From NCBI RefSeq assembly GCF_003386095.1, contig NZ_QREG01000016.1, positions 62,001 to 126,000 on the forward strand: 64,000 nt of DNA, read 5' to 3'. The position numbers and the translations under genes are program-made. Shown in pieces: positions 28,438 through 38,368 of the stretch. Source of the stretch: Marinoscillum furvescens DSM 4134. GTDB taxonomy: Bacteria > Bacteroidota > Bacteroidia > Cytophagales > Cyclobacteriaceae. The notes under the pieces are model-generated. The model had not been told where the DNA came from. It was given only the letters and a program-made list of their open reading frames with translations, and searched no databases. The number at the start of each line of letters is the position of its first letter. Position 1 is the first letter of the stretch.

Positions 28438-28563
28438 AATAAATTTCTATCAGAAATTCAGCTTAAGAAAATCATACCTGAATCCACTGTTTGACCGCAG
28501 GGACCGGGTCGCCGGTGCGATTTGGATTCATTGCAGTAACTAGCTGAATTTCAGGAATTTATT
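28438..28563. repeat. 126-bp imperfect inverted repeat with nested stem
   Basis: The outer left arm (28438-28463) pairs with the right arm (28542-28563): AGCTGAATTTC and AATTTATT match, with a small internal loop. A second stem nests inside, TGAATCCA (28479-28486) with TGGATTCA (28523-28530). It could be a MITE-like remnant or a structured RNA. The intervals 28284-28437 and 28564-28761 hold no gene I can see; the latter has short dyads (GTCCACCGTGGAC near 28580 and TTCTTG/CAAGAA near 28605). Confidence 0.6.
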
Positions 28564-28761
28564 CACAGCCTTGATTTCTTTTGTCCACCGTGGACTCGGT
28601 TACTTTCTTGATCAAGCAAGAAAACGGTCCGCCGCTGCGGTAAGAGCCAGCCCGGCTCGAGGGCTTAAATGAATAAACAAGTAAGCCCTTGATATAGCCG
28701 ACAAGACCCTGCTATACTTCAAATAAAATAGATGTACCATCTATCTCACCACTCCTTCTGT

Positions 28762-30267
28762 CTACCCTTTTACCTTGAGCATTTCGCTAATGTCCAATGG
28801 ATCCTCATAGTGCTGTTGAAGTTTTAGCAGTTCGGTAGCTAGCTCCTGCAATTTTTCGGCATATGCCGGTTCATCGGCCAGGTCGTTGATCTCTTCGGGA
28901 TCATTTTTCAGGTCAAACAAGAGGAATTTTTCAGCTTTGGGATAAACGATCAATTTAAAGTCGCCTTTGCGCACCATGCGCTGAGAATCTACATACGCTC
29001 CATAAATGGCGGGGTAGTTGCCAGCAGTCTGCTGCCGTGTAGCCAGGGGCACCAGGCTATTGAACTCCACATAGCCCGGTTTTTTAATCCCTGCCAATTC
29101 CAGTGCCGTGGGCATCAGGTCCTGCAAGTACACAGGCATCTCTAGCTGCTGATTGGCCGGAATGCCAGGGCCGGCGATAATCAACGGTGGCTTCACACTA
29201 TGCTCAAACTGGCTTTGCTTGCCGATCAGCCCATGCCTACCCATAGCCAGCCCGTGATCTGAAGTGAAAAAGATGTAAGTGTTTTCCAGCTTGCCGCTGG
29301 CTTCTAAGGCATCCAGAATCTGCCCTATCTGCTCATCCAAGTGACTGATGATGGCGTAGTATTCTTTGATGTGCACTTTGGTAGCATACTCCGTACGTGG
29401 AAACGGAGCCAATGCCTCATCTCGCAGTGAAGGTCCGTTACCGATCAGGTGCTGGTAAGGATACTCCGGCATCCAGCTTTCGGGCAGAGAAATATCCGCC
29501 AAATCGTACATGTCCTGGTACTCCTGCGGTGCCTGCCGAGGATCGTGGGGAGCATTGAAAGCGATGTACATAAAAAATGGATTCTCACGCTGCTGAGCAC
29601 TATCCAAAAACGAAAGCGCATCGTCACGCACTACCTCGCTCCAGTGCTTGCCCCCTGCCCAAAATCCACCAAACTTAGGATCTGTAGGTGACCAGCTGGT
29701 ATCATTTTCATCGAGCGGGCGATTGTAACCCACCGGCATAATTTCTTCTGGAGTCACCTCTCCATTGGCCACTTCATTGGCAAAGAGGTCTACCATCTTA
29801 AAATGGTCCCAGGCATCTTTTGGCATACCAGGACGAATGTGCTCAGCCTGACCGAAGACCTTTCCGGCTGAGGCGTCTACATGCCACTTGCCTGTCATGT
29901 AAGTATCATATCCATTGGCTTCCATCAGCTGCCCCCAGGTCTGCGCCAGCGAATCCCCCTTTTGCCAGTGCTGACGAAAGTTATTGACTCGCCAGAGCGA
30001 GCGGCCAGAAATGAGCATGGAGCGAGAAGCCGTGCAGATGGCACCATTCCATCCGCCCATATTATAGGCATTGGTAAAAGAGGTGCCTTGGCGCACCAGA
30101 CGATCGAGGTTGGGAGTATAGATCTCCGAATTGCCCAATGCCCGAATGGAGTTGTAGGTCTGGTCATCGGTGAAAAGAAATAGGATGTTGGGTTTTTGAG
30201 ATACTTCTCGCTGACTACACGAGACAAGTACACCAAATACCAGGGCTGCAAGCAAAATTTTTTTCAT
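28762..30267 (-). CDS. S1-family sulfatase, lipoprotein
   Basis: 501 residues with a lipoprotein signal (VLVSC, Cys17). The alkaline-phosphatase-fold sulfatase motifs are present: NILFLFTDDQ (metal-binding Asp pair), the formylglycine site C78-T-A-S-R82 in AICTASRSMLISGR, TGKWH, FTSDHG. The third position of the maturation motif is Ala, which is allowed in the C-x-(P/A)-x-R rule. The N-terminal layout (YNMGGWNGAICTASR) closely resembles that of the sulfatase at 51741 (YNMGCWSPAVCVPSR), so they are probably related subfamily members. It removes sulfate from a sugar in the periplasm or at the surface. It is the last gene of the minus-strand PUL before the island. Confidence 0.93.
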   Translation of the reverse strand: MKKILLAALVFGVLVSCSQREVSQKPNILFLFTDDQTYNSIRALGNSEIYTPNLDRLVRQGTSFTNAYNMGGWNGAICTASRSMLISGRSLWRVNNFRQHWQKGDSLAQTWGQLMEANGYDTYMTGKWHVDASAGKVFGQAEHIRPGMPKDAWDHFKMVDLFANEVANGEVTPEEIMPVGYNRPLDENDTSWSPTDPKFGGFWAGGKHWSEVVRDDALSFLDSAQQRENPFFMYIAFNAPHDPRQAPQEYQDMYDLADISLPESWMPEYPYQHLIGNGPSLRDEALAPFPRTEYATKVHIKEYYAIISHLDEQIGQILDALEASGKLENTYIFFTSDHGLAMGRHGLIGKQSQFEHSVKPPLIIAGPGIPANQQLEMPVYLQDLMPTALELAGIKKPGYVEFNSLVPLATRQQTAGNYPAIYGAYVDSQRMVRKGDFKLIVYPKAEKFLLFDLKNDPEEINDLADEPAYAEKLQELATELLKLQQHYEDPLDISEMLKVKG

Positions 30268-30438
30268 AGGTATTTCAAAATATTAGTTCTAAGGTATCGC
30301 CATTCGGCAAAACCAAATTGAGCAATGGTTTGCATCTCGAAAAACAAGTAGCCAGAAGACAAACCTTTGCTCGCAACTCTATTTCACTTAAGTGGTAGCT
30401 TACCCTTGATTAAATACACACGAAAAATCACCGCATGT

Positions 30439-31134
30439 ATGAAAACCTGTCACTTACTCTACCTACTCTTATGGTGCCCACTTCTTGTCTTTTCTCAGCC
30501 AAAACAAGAGCTTGAAAGCATTTACAAAGGCTCGTTTGCGGATTTTTATAAATCGGTGAGCTCTCAAATAATGATGTATCCTAATGATGAATCCGGTGTT
30601 TTAGTTTTGGTCTGGGTGGTGAAAAATGGAGTGATCGAAGACATCTACCTCCCCAACCCGCTTTCCAAAACTCAAAACTCGTCAGTGATCGCTGCGATTT
30701 CGTCTACACGTGACAAGTGGTCTGCTAGCCAGACCAAGAAGGCTTTTATTCTCCCGGTTATATTCTCGAAAGTCAAGCGAACTGAAATGTCATTTCCCGA
30801 CCACTTTTTACCTCCCTTGCATATCATAAGTTTTAGTAAAACCACCGTGAAAAACCTAAACACTGGAGCTACTGCATCAAGCATCAAACATGCTCAAGAG
30901 CCTTCAGAAGCGTCTTTGGCTGGTAAAGCTCAAAAACTAATAACTAAAGGGAAATATAAAAAAGCCCTTACTCCATTAAATGTTCTGATCAAGAGGTTTC
31001 CACTTACAGAGGAATACCGCAACATGCGCCTGGCGTGCTATCAGGCCACCAACAAAATTGACGAAATCTGTACTGAAGCAGTGTTTATGAAGCTCATCTT
31101 CCAGATGGAGCCAATTCATGAATGTGTGAAGTAA
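30439..31134 (+). CDS. Secreted protein of unknown function, TonB-C-like segment
   Basis: 231 residues from the ATG at 30439, chosen because it begins a clean signal peptide (MKTCHLLYLLLWCPLLVFSQ). The frame is open 24 residues further upstream, to 30367. The middle part (SGVLVLVWVVKNGVIEDIYL) faintly recalls a TonB C-terminal domain, and the C-terminal part (GKAQKLITKGKYKKALTPLN) looks like a TPR-type helix pair. I do not recognise the family. It is divergent from the sulfatase at 28762 and convergent with the beta-helix gene at 31299. It may not belong functionally to the PUL. Confidence 0.6.
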   Translation: MKTCHLLYLLLWCPLLVFSQPKQELESIYKGSFADFYKSVSSQIMMYPNDESGVLVLVWVVKNGVIEDIYLPNPLSKTQNSSVIAAISSTRDKWSASQTKKAFILPVIFSKVKRTEMSFPDHFLPPLHIISFSKTTVKNLNTGATASSIKHAQEPSEASLAGKAQKLITKGKYKKALTPLNVLIKRFPLTEEYRNMRLACYQATNKIDEICTEAVFMKLIFQMEPIHECVK

Positions 31135-31242
31135 TTGGTGCTCAACTGCTGACACCTAGTGCTTTTCTGGCGTAGCTCCAAACAACAGAGAAAAAAGCTC
31201 TATCAAACACTAGCATTCGATCAAATGGCAGTAAAGTGATTC

Positions 31243-31278
31243 AAAAAACGCCACCGAACCAAAAATCCGGTGACGTTT
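31243..31278 (-). terminator. Terminator of the beta-helix gene
   Basis: Read on the minus strand, arms AAACGTCACCG and CGGTGGCGTTT (one G-U pair) enclose a short loop and run into a T tract (31243-31248). It lies 21 bases after the stop codon at 31299. Confidence 0.88.
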
Positions 31279-31298
31279 GTGATTTCTTAAGCTACAGC

Positions 31299-33461
31299 TT
31301 ACCTATTGACAACTATATGCCTTGCCACACTGCCTCTGCCGATCTGACATCTGAGCAAATACCACCCGGGTGCTAAGCCAGAAACATCGAGTACCAACTC
31401 ATCAGTAGCGCTATCCAGCATACGCACATTCACCCTTCTGCCGAACACATCTGATAGCATCCAGGCGTCTACACCGTAAGCACTAGTGACCGTCACCTGA
31501 TCAGACGTTGGGTTGGGGTATACTTTTAGTGCGACAGAACGGCTACTTAACACTTCTTTTTCTTCTTCCTCTTCTTCCTTGTTGCCACTATCAAAAAACT
31601 GTAGCGGATATGCTTCCCAATCAGCACCTGCCACCCAGGCAGTGGTACCGGACTCATAAGCTCCTATATCCGGGGCAGCACCCTGATATCCATCAGTAAT
31701 ACCCGCTATCACTTTACCTCCATCGATAAGACCAGACGAGTTGCCAGGCATAAAGTCCTGCGCCGAGTAGTCTACGAATGGATCGTTCGGGTCTATTTTA
31801 TTGGTTTCGGTAGACACGTGCGTACCGATCCACTCTCCGCTATTCGCATAGTTGTTTTCGATCACTATGTCATCTATGGTGTAATTGGTACCATTAGGGC
31901 CAGCCCATCTGCCCATGGCAGACTCTGCTTCGTAGATTGAGTTATTGTAGATATCGATGTTCCAGTTGTCCCAATTAATCTGAATACCAGTCCAGGTAAT
32001 GTTCCAAACCATGTTGTGATGTACCGTATAGCCCTTGCTGTGATTGTCCAGATAGATCCCTGCTGCACGCCCATCCGCATACTCCGGCCCTGCGGAATCA
32101 TGAAACCAGTTGTGATGGATGACAGTGTTTTTGTCACTTTCTTTCCCTACTGTATAAAAAATACCCGCGTCATTATTGATGCGCATTACATCGTAGACAT
32201 CATTGTAGGCTATCTCACCGTTTGATCCACTGTTATAAATCCCATCTCTACCTGCCAAATACAGTGTATTGTTGGTAATGGTCATCTGGGGGATACTGCT
32301 CCGGATCAAGTTCGAGTGAATACCAACGGTGTTAAACGACCTGATGATGTTGTTATGAATGGTATTGCTGGTACTGTTTTTCCAGGCATAGAGGCATGCC
32401 ACTCCGTTGGCAGAACCAAACTCGATTAAATTCTGCTCAATCAAGTTGTGACTTCCCTCGATCGTAATGGAACCCCTGGCATCCTGTGCATCCGAATTGT
32501 CCAGCTCGTCGAGCGCATTGTGACCGTACTGTATTACACAGTTTCGCACCTCACAGTAGTTTCCGGCAATTCTTACTGCCCCACCAAACACATGAAGGTC
32601 TTCCACGGTGATGTAATCATGCGTGAGCTCAAAGGTTTCTGTTCGTGCACTGACCTCTACAGCTAATGTGTTGGGGTCGGCACCACTGGGAGCATACAGG
32701 TAAAGCTCATTTTGCTCTTCATCGTAGAACCATTCTTCTTCGGCATCCAAAGCTGCCAATTTTCCAAAGAGAAAAAACCGCCCCCTATTTTCATTGCGAA
32801 TCACTGTAGGATTGTGTGGATTAAATGGCCATTTATCTGGAAGTTCAGGAAAGTCTACCCTACCAGCAGAAGATGCCGTAACTGGCCGGGTCCAGCTGGC
32901 ACCAGAGTGTGCTCCCAGATACCAGATATAGCCACCAGACCAATCTGCAGCAGGGATCGTAGATCGCTCAATATGTGATCTGGAGCCATTATCTACCGGT
33001 TCGGCATCAATGGTAAAAGGGTCCTGATCAGTGTTGTTTGGCCATCGAGCCACGTCCATGGACTTACCCCCTACATAGAGTGCTCGAAAGCGCACGGGAA
33101 GTGTCATTGTAGCCGATGTTTTATAAATAGGCCCGTCATGCACCTCCCAAGCTGTAAGTGCTTCGGTGCCAGTTACCACTACCGGGTCTCCGGCGAATGC
33201 TTTAAATACAATTGGACTTGCGGCCGTTCCAGAGTTGGTGGTTTTCACCCGTTCCCGGTAGACGCCTTCTTTGATGTAGCAAACATCTCCTGCCTGTAAA
33301 ACCGTAGCGGCTTTACCAATAGTGAGAAATGGCTCATCCTCAGTACCAGGATTGCTATCATCTCCATTCTTAGCGACATAATAATCTGTAGCGAAGAGAC
33401 TGATTGCACACAGACAACCAATCACTACGAAGAAAAATCTTAAGCTTGATACTATCATCAT
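31299..33461 (-). CDS. Secreted right-handed beta-helix protein with T9SS domain
   Basis: About 720 residues from 33461. This start gives a signal peptide directly (MMIVSSLRFFFVVIGCLCAISLFA). The frame is open to 33527, adding 22 residues that do not look like part of a signal. A DUF1565-like opening (YYVAKNGDDSNPGTEDEPF, then IKEGVYRERV) leads into a long parallel beta-helix (~260-580) rich in NNxI/V rungs (ITNNTLYLAGRDGIYNSGSNGEIAYNDVY). A Glu-rich linker (GNKEEEEEEKEV) precedes the T9SS domain (VYPNPTSDQVTV). The overall layout recalls beta-helix glycoside hydrolases such as GH141, or a lyase. I could not fix catalytic residues. It belongs to the minus-strand PUL, 195 bases after the GH29 gene. 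Confidence 0.75.
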   Translation of the reverse strand: MMIVSSLRFFFVVIGCLCAISLFATDYYVAKNGDDSNPGTEDEPFLTIGKAATVLQAGDVCYIKEGVYRERVKTTNSGTAASPIVFKAFAGDPVVVTGTEALTAWEVHDGPIYKTSATMTLPVRFRALYVGGKSMDVARWPNNTDQDPFTIDAEPVDNGSRSHIERSTIPAADWSGGYIWYLGAHSGASWTRPVTASSAGRVDFPELPDKWPFNPHNPTVIRNENRGRFFLFGKLAALDAEEEWFYDEEQNELYLYAPSGADPNTLAVEVSARTETFELTHDYITVEDLHVFGGAVRIAGNYCEVRNCVIQYGHNALDELDNSDAQDARGSITIEGSHNLIEQNLIEFGSANGVACLYAWKNSTSNTIHNNIIRSFNTVGIHSNLIRSSIPQMTITNNTLYLAGRDGIYNSGSNGEIAYNDVYDVMRINNDAGIFYTVGKESDKNTVIHHNWFHDSAGPEYADGRAAGIYLDNHSKGYTVHHNMVWNITWTGIQINWDNWNIDIYNNSIYEAESAMGRWAGPNGTNYTIDDIVIENNYANSGEWIGTHVSTETNKIDPNDPFVDYSAQDFMPGNSSGLIDGGKVIAGITDGYQGAAPDIGAYESGTTAWVAGADWEAYPLQFFDSGNKEEEEEEKEVLSSRSVALKVYPNPTSDQVTVTSAYGVDAWMLSDVFGRRVNVRMLDSATDELVLDVSGLAPGWYLLRCQIGRGSVARHIVVNR

Positions 33462-33656
33462 TTGGTTTAGGTAAAATGAATGGTGAACTGCTATCAAATC
33501 TACTGCTGATGCAAGCATCTGTACCACCCTAAAATATGTTTGAGAACAGGGGTGTTTTATAAAACACTGCTTCGAAGACTCAACAAATACTGGACAAAAT
33601 CATCGAAAAAATACCTCTAAAGCTATGTAACAGCACCGTATAAACTTTGAAGCGAA

Positions 33657-35165
33657 TCAATCTTTCAGAACAATTCTATAGACTAGTGCTGCATCGCCAG
33701 CCACAGGTTGCTGCTGAGGCTGGCGCACCTTTAGCCCCTTTTTGGTCTGCTTCCATTCTATTTTTTCATCAATTCCCAGTACGGTTACTTGATTTACCTT
33801 CAGTGTGGTTGGTTTAAGAGCTGTTAGCAGTCTATTTGGTTCCTCCTCATCCCAACCAAGCTGAATGGCATAGACGATATTTCCTTTTCGGGTGTAGCGA
33901 ACATCTTTGGCATTGAGCTCATCCAGCCCGCCTTTTAGCGCCCCAAACTCATTCCAGTTGTCATTTGGCCGCTTTCGGATCTGTGTAGGACCTTCCCCAT
34001 ACACTATAAAAGGACGCGTACCATAGATCGCCTCACCGTATCTATTCATCCACACGCCTATAGCCTCCATAGCTGCTACCTGCTCTGCTGGCATGGTACC
34101 ATCTGCCATGGGGCCGGCCGAGAGCAGCATGACACCATTCTTACTTACTACTTCAGCTAAGATTCTAATGGCTTTGCTGGGGTTGATAGCTGTGCGCCTG
34201 GCCTTATTGTAGCACCACGAGCTGCCCAGTATAAAATCAGTGATCCATACCTCCTCTTGAATATCGGGCATCGTGGCACGCTCCACATTGACCACCGCCA
34301 GTTCTTGAGGGAAAAAATGCCCTTTGGTATTGACAACTACTTCCTTGTTGCGAGCCTTGGCCTCATCAAAATAGTGTTTTAAAAAAGCTTTGCGGTGAGA
34401 CTCTTTGACAAAACGCTGCCCAAAATCCATCCAGATGTAATCCGGACAATGTGCCTGTATCACTTCGTCTAGTTTGGCCAGCCACAGGTCATTGGCCTCC
34501 TCATAGTGCATGTTACAGTACAGTTTACGGTAGCGCTCCTCTTGTGGTACCAGCACCGAATCATATACCAAACTGTAGTTGCTTACTGGCCGTGTCCAGG
34601 TATTTTCCTGTTTGGGATAAAACATCATGTGAAAGCCATGATGAAAGGTGGTCATGTACTTTAAGCCTCTGCTCTTTACCTCATCTCCGATCTGTTTTAC
34701 CACATCGATTTCTGGCCCCATTTGAGCTGAATTCCACTCGTTTACCTGACTATCCCAAAGAGAAAAGCCATCATGATGCTCAGCAATGGCCCCAATAAAC
34801 CGGGCACCCATGTTTTCAAACATATCTACCCATTCCTTTGCATCGAAATGCGGCGCCTTCCACAGCGGAATAAAATCATGGTAGTGTGCCGTATCACCGT
34901 AGGTGGTATTATGATAATCATAAATATCCTCACCCCAACCTACACGATCTGGCGTATAGCGCCACCTGGGATACCACTCACTTCCCCATGCCGGCACCGA
35001 ATACACCCCCCAATGAAAGTAAACTCCCAGCTTGGCGTCCTGAAACCAATCAGGTGCAGCCTTATGCGTTTTGAGCTCTTCCCAGCTAATGCTTTCAGTG
35101 GACTCTTGAGCATATACACCAAGAGCCATGCAGAGCGACAATCCTAAAATTATCGATTTCCTCAT
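33657..35165 (-). CDS. GH29 alpha-L-fucosidase/alpha-L-galactosidase 1
   Basis: 502 residues, signal peptide ending near VYAQ (residue 20). GH29 landmarks: WFQDAKLGVYFHWGVYSVPAW, EHHDGFSLWDS (His130-His131), and DYIWMDFG with the likely nucleophile Asp247. NGVMLLSAGPMADGTMP and EAIYGTRPF follow, as in many Bacteroidota fucosidases. GH29 enzymes release terminal alpha-L-fucose, and in porphyran loci some act on alpha-L-galactose, the 6-hydroxy form of fucose. The neighbours GH16 and GH86 make L-galactose of porphyran a sensible target. A second, diverged GH29 lies at 45542. The gap to the GH16 gene upstream is 45 bases, so they are probably one transcript. Confidence 0.93.
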   Translation of the reverse strand: MRKSIILGLSLCMALGVYAQESTESISWEELKTHKAAPDWFQDAKLGVYFHWGVYSVPAWGSEWYPRWRYTPDRVGWGEDIYDYHNTTYGDTAHYHDFIPLWKAPHFDAKEWVDMFENMGARFIGAIAEHHDGFSLWDSQVNEWNSAQMGPEIDVVKQIGDEVKSRGLKYMTTFHHGFHMMFYPKQENTWTRPVSNYSLVYDSVLVPQEERYRKLYCNMHYEEANDLWLAKLDEVIQAHCPDYIWMDFGQRFVKESHRKAFLKHYFDEAKARNKEVVVNTKGHFFPQELAVVNVERATMPDIQEEVWITDFILGSSWCYNKARRTAINPSKAIRILAEVVSKNGVMLLSAGPMADGTMPAEQVAAMEAIGVWMNRYGEAIYGTRPFIVYGEGPTQIRKRPNDNWNEFGALKGGLDELNAKDVRYTRKGNIVYAIQLGWDEEEPNRLLTALKPTTLKVNQVTVLGIDEKIEWKQTKKGLKVRQPQQQPVAGDAALVYRIVLKD

Positions 35166-35210
35166 ATGGTAAACTTTGGGAATCCTATCATTTCTTAACT
35201 AGTACTGAGT

Positions 35211-36077
35211 CTACTTCACCAATCTCCAGGATCTCACCCAGTCGTAGTAGGTGGTACGGTCTGATTTGCTCATGTTCATGCCACCGTCTGCTGGCACAGG
35301 GTTCCAGTCATAGGTCTCCGTCACCATCTTGAGGTACATGGGCAGGTCAAAAGCCGCCGCTGGCTCCACCGTGCCTACATGCTTACCGTCAAGGAAAAAC
35401 TGCACCTCAGTAGGGCTTTTCCACCAGGCACCAAACACGTGGTAGTCGTCATAACATTTGCCTCCGAGTGGTGCCTTATTGCCCTTGATACCTTCGGGCT
35501 CATCACAGGTCACCTGTCGGCTGTGTGTATTGGAGTTCATTTTGGTATTAAACTCCTGAGCCCAGGCAGCATCAGTAGTGATGTGCCCCACACTCTCTTG
35601 TATATCGAGCTCAATCACACGTCGGTCACATCCTTCAAGTTGCCCTTTATTGTTGATTAGCCAAAAAGTAGATGACATAAAGGTCTTGTTGGCTTTCATT
35701 CTACACTCAAAGTACTGGCCTACGCTTGCCGCATTGCGCGATTGAATGTGTCCACCTGCATGGGTAAATTCTCTCCCCTTTAGTGTTTCAGGCTTTTTCA
35801 ATTGATAATTGGTGATCGCCAACTTACCTTTTTTCAGGCTTACGGTATTGGCTTTAAAAATACCTGGAGGACGTCCACGCCAGCCCTTGGGATCCGCATT
35901 GATCCACTTATCTTCATCGAGGGACTTACCGTCAAATTCGTCCGAAAGCTCGGGAATGAGCTCCCACTGGAGGCTGGCCACTTCTTCATTAGCATTGAAG
36001 GTGGGTCGGTCTTGAGCAGTAGCAAGTTTGAGACAGAAAATCACAAGGATCAGGATAAATACAAATCGCGCTTTCAT
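35211..36077 (-). CDS. GH16 beta-agarase/porphyranase-type enzyme
   Basis: 288 residues from 36077, a start chosen because the signal peptide MKARFVFILILVIFCLKLATAQ begins there; the frame stays open 26 residues upstream without signal features. The GH16 catalytic motif E-L-D-I-Q-E is clear (counted from the longer frame: Glu182 nucleophile, Asp184, Glu187 acid/base; subtract 26 for this start). GWRGRPPGIFKANTVSLKKGKL and QSRNAASVGQYFECRMKANKTFMSSTFWLI are typical of the agarase/porphyranase branch, as opposed to laminarinases. It would cut beta-1,4 links of agar or porphyran as an endo-enzyme. It sits between GH86 and GH29, all on the minus strand. Exact subfamily is not certain by eye. Confidence 0.9.
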   Translation of the reverse strand: MKARFVFILILVIFCLKLATAQDRPTFNANEEVASLQWELIPELSDEFDGKSLDEDKWINADPKGWRGRPPGIFKANTVSLKKGKLAITNYQLKKPETLKGREFTHAGGHIQSRNAASVGQYFECRMKANKTFMSSTFWLINNKGQLEGCDRRVIELDIQESVGHITTDAAWAQEFNTKMNSNTHSRQVTCDEPEGIKGNKAPLGGKCYDDYHVFGAWWKSPTEVQFFLDGKHVGTVEPAAAFDLPMYLKMVTETYDWNPVPADGGMNMSKSDRTTYYDWVRSWRLVK

Positions 36078-36199
36078 TATAAAAAGTTGTTTTGACTGGG
36101 AGATAAAGCAATAAAAATGCAAAATGGAGATTTCGTGCGTCCTTTGTCTATGCAAAGGTTTGTGCAGGAAACCTCCATTTGTTTGTGGCAGAAGAAATT

Positions 36200-38368
36200 C
36201 TACTGAACGATTAGTTTTTGTCGCGAGATGGCATCATTCCTTTGCGAAACGAAATTTACCATGTATACCCCTTTATTTAGGTTGTGCTTCACCTTATTGA
36301 CTCCAGCAACGGCTGGCTGCTCTAGCAGCAGTGCGCCCTTTGCATCGTATACTTTGATGCTGCCTACTTCATTGGCTTTTACTTCAAAGGTGTCCTTCCC
36401 CGGATTGGGGTAGATCACAAACGACCCACTGGGAGAACTGCCTAACACCTCGCTGGTGGCTATAGGCTCTCCGTATGTCACACGCAGCACGGCACTTCCT
36501 ACTCCTCCAGATTTGCCATCAGGAAAGTTTACGGTTACCTTGTTTTCAGCCTTGACTAGTGCTGGATTCACATGAATGATTTTGGTAGTGGCATAGTCAT
36601 CACCGGTGATGCGCTCTGCGCAATCTTCTAGCTGTACATTGAGCTTGCTACCATTGAGAGTAATCTCCACGTCTTTAGGATTGTCTTTATTTCTACTCAC
36701 CCCCACACGCAGCGTAGCACTTCGCACCTGCTGCAGGTCGTCGATGTTGATGACGAAATCCTTGCTACCTGTAAAGGTCTGCCCCCAGGTGGTGCTGTAG
36801 TATACTTTTTCATCCAGGTCTTCCTCTTCAGGAATAGAAGATTCGTAGTTGACAAACACCACACCAGAACCCTGTGCTGTCAGGGTCACTTCGGGCAATG
36901 TAGCATACGTTTCTTCTTTAAATTCAGGCCTAAAGTCTACTTTGCGTCCGAGCGTGCGTACCAGCACATCTTTTACCTTTCCAGAAAATTCATCTACTTC
37001 CAGGTTCACGTTCGCCTCGGTATTGCTTTGGTTGTGCAGTACCACGATAAGCTGGTGATCATTTACAAAAGCAAAGCTTTGAATATCTGGATCATCGTTC
37101 CAAAACTCTACCCTCCTGCCTTTTACATCTTTGAAAAACTTGAAATAATCGATCAGTCTGGACTCCACCCATTTCGAACTGGATTTCTGGAAATTTTCTT
37201 TTACCAATAGGCTAGAGTAATATTTTGGATCCCACCCCGATGACTCCAATAGGATAAAAGGCACGGCCTTTTCCACGATATGTGGGCTGTTCATAAAAGT
37301 AAGCGTATTGGCAATAGCCCCATTTACCATGATGAAATTATCAATGTTTCGCTTCTCCATTTCGTACTCAAAACCCGATCCCGGAAAATATTGAGAACCC
37401 AGCTCTTCATAAACTTCTTCTTTCTTTGCTGCATCGGTAAAGTACGCTCCATGCTCAGACCCAACGAATTTGAATTCTTTTCCATATTTGTTGTGCATGA
37501 ACGCGGCGATCCCATCAAACACCCCTTCTAATGGCAATCCAGAGCTTATTGACCCTACGAAATCATTTCCATCCCAGCCCATGTAGTCATAGGTATGAAA
37601 AGAATAGAAGTCAAGTTCAGCATTCGTACCATCTATGAAGTCAGTGAAATTGGTCAAACGATCATATTCTCTGCGGTAGTAGTAGCTCACAGAGTTGCAC
37701 GGTCCGCCTACTTTCACATCCAGTCCCAGCTCATCTACTTTATCATTTACGGCTGTATGTAAGTCATAAAACCTCTGCTCACCACCAAACCTCCAGTCAG
37801 GCTCATTGACAATCTCATAAAAATCTGGTCGCTGAAAGTCGGTAAAGGTGTATTTCAAAGCCAAGGCTGCCAGTTCTGCCGCAGCATCGATGTTGCCTGG
37901 CATAGCCTGATCACTTCCATCAGGAATATATAGGTCCATGAAATCAGGATAAGCATTGTGTCGGTCGTGGAGGGCTAGTCCCTGCTTTGAGCCATACTTT
38001 GCTTTATAGGCTTCCAGACCATTGTCATTAGGATTCTGTTTGTTGATGAAATACTCCACATCGATATAACCAGGGCGGTTGGGATCTTCCTGAATGCTAT
38101 TCCCCCAGCGCTTTTCACTAAATACCAGGCCCAGCCTTCGGCCAAGTGTCATGTCCAGGTTGTCCAGGTATTCAGTTTCCTGCTCGGGGGTGAGCACCTT
38201 TTTCATTTCGTTTACGTTTGCCGCCAGGTTAAAATACTTCGAGCGGTCCAACTCCTTGTGCCCTTCGATACCCCGTGTATGTGTCGGATTGATTTTTATA
38301 GAAACTTGCTGCTGAGCAAACCCAAGGGTACACATCAGCATCAATGTAATCGATAATGATTTTTTCAT
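36200..38368 (-). CDS. GH86 beta-agarase/porphyranase with T9SS domain
   Basis: 722 residues, signal peptide ending near GFAQQ (residue 20). The TIM-barrel part shows the GH86 pair of catalytic acids: EIVNEPDW (Glu189, acid/base) and KFVGSEHGAY (Glu305, nucleophile). YSFHTYDYMGWDG and the C-terminal beta-sandwich (VVLHNQSNTEANVNLEV) also fit GH86. The protein ends with a T9SS domain (IYPNPGKDTFEVKAN), so it should be secreted or surface-bound. Characterised GH86 enzymes cut beta-1,4 bonds of agarose or porphyran. With the GH16 next door and two GH29 it is the best clue that the PUL targets a red-algal galactan. A sulfatase is transcribed divergently from 38562. Confidence 0.92.
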   Translation of the reverse strand: MKKSLSITLMLMCTLGFAQQQVSIKINPTHTRGIEGHKELDRSKYFNLAANVNEMKKVLTPEQETEYLDNLDMTLGRRLGLVFSEKRWGNSIQEDPNRPGYIDVEYFINKQNPNDNGLEAYKAKYGSKQGLALHDRHNAYPDFMDLYIPDGSDQAMPGNIDAAAELAALALKYTFTDFQRPDFYEIVNEPDWRFGGEQRFYDLHTAVNDKVDELGLDVKVGGPCNSVSYYYRREYDRLTNFTDFIDGTNAELDFYSFHTYDYMGWDGNDFVGSISSGLPLEGVFDGIAAFMHNKYGKEFKFVGSEHGAYFTDAAKKEEVYEELGSQYFPGSGFEYEMEKRNIDNFIMVNGAIANTLTFMNSPHIVEKAVPFILLESSGWDPKYYSSLLVKENFQKSSSKWVESRLIDYFKFFKDVKGRRVEFWNDDPDIQSFAFVNDHQLIVVLHNQSNTEANVNLEVDEFSGKVKDVLVRTLGRKVDFRPEFKEETYATLPEVTLTAQGSGVVFVNYESSIPEEEDLDEKVYYSTTWGQTFTGSKDFVINIDDLQQVRSATLRVGVSRNKDNPKDVEITLNGSKLNVQLEDCAERITGDDYATTKIIHVNPALVKAENKVTVNFPDGKSGGVGSAVLRVTYGEPIATSEVLGSSPSGSFVIYPNPGKDTFEVKANEVGSIKVYDAKGALLLEQPAVAGVNKVKHNLNKGVYMVNFVSQRNDAISRQKLIVQ

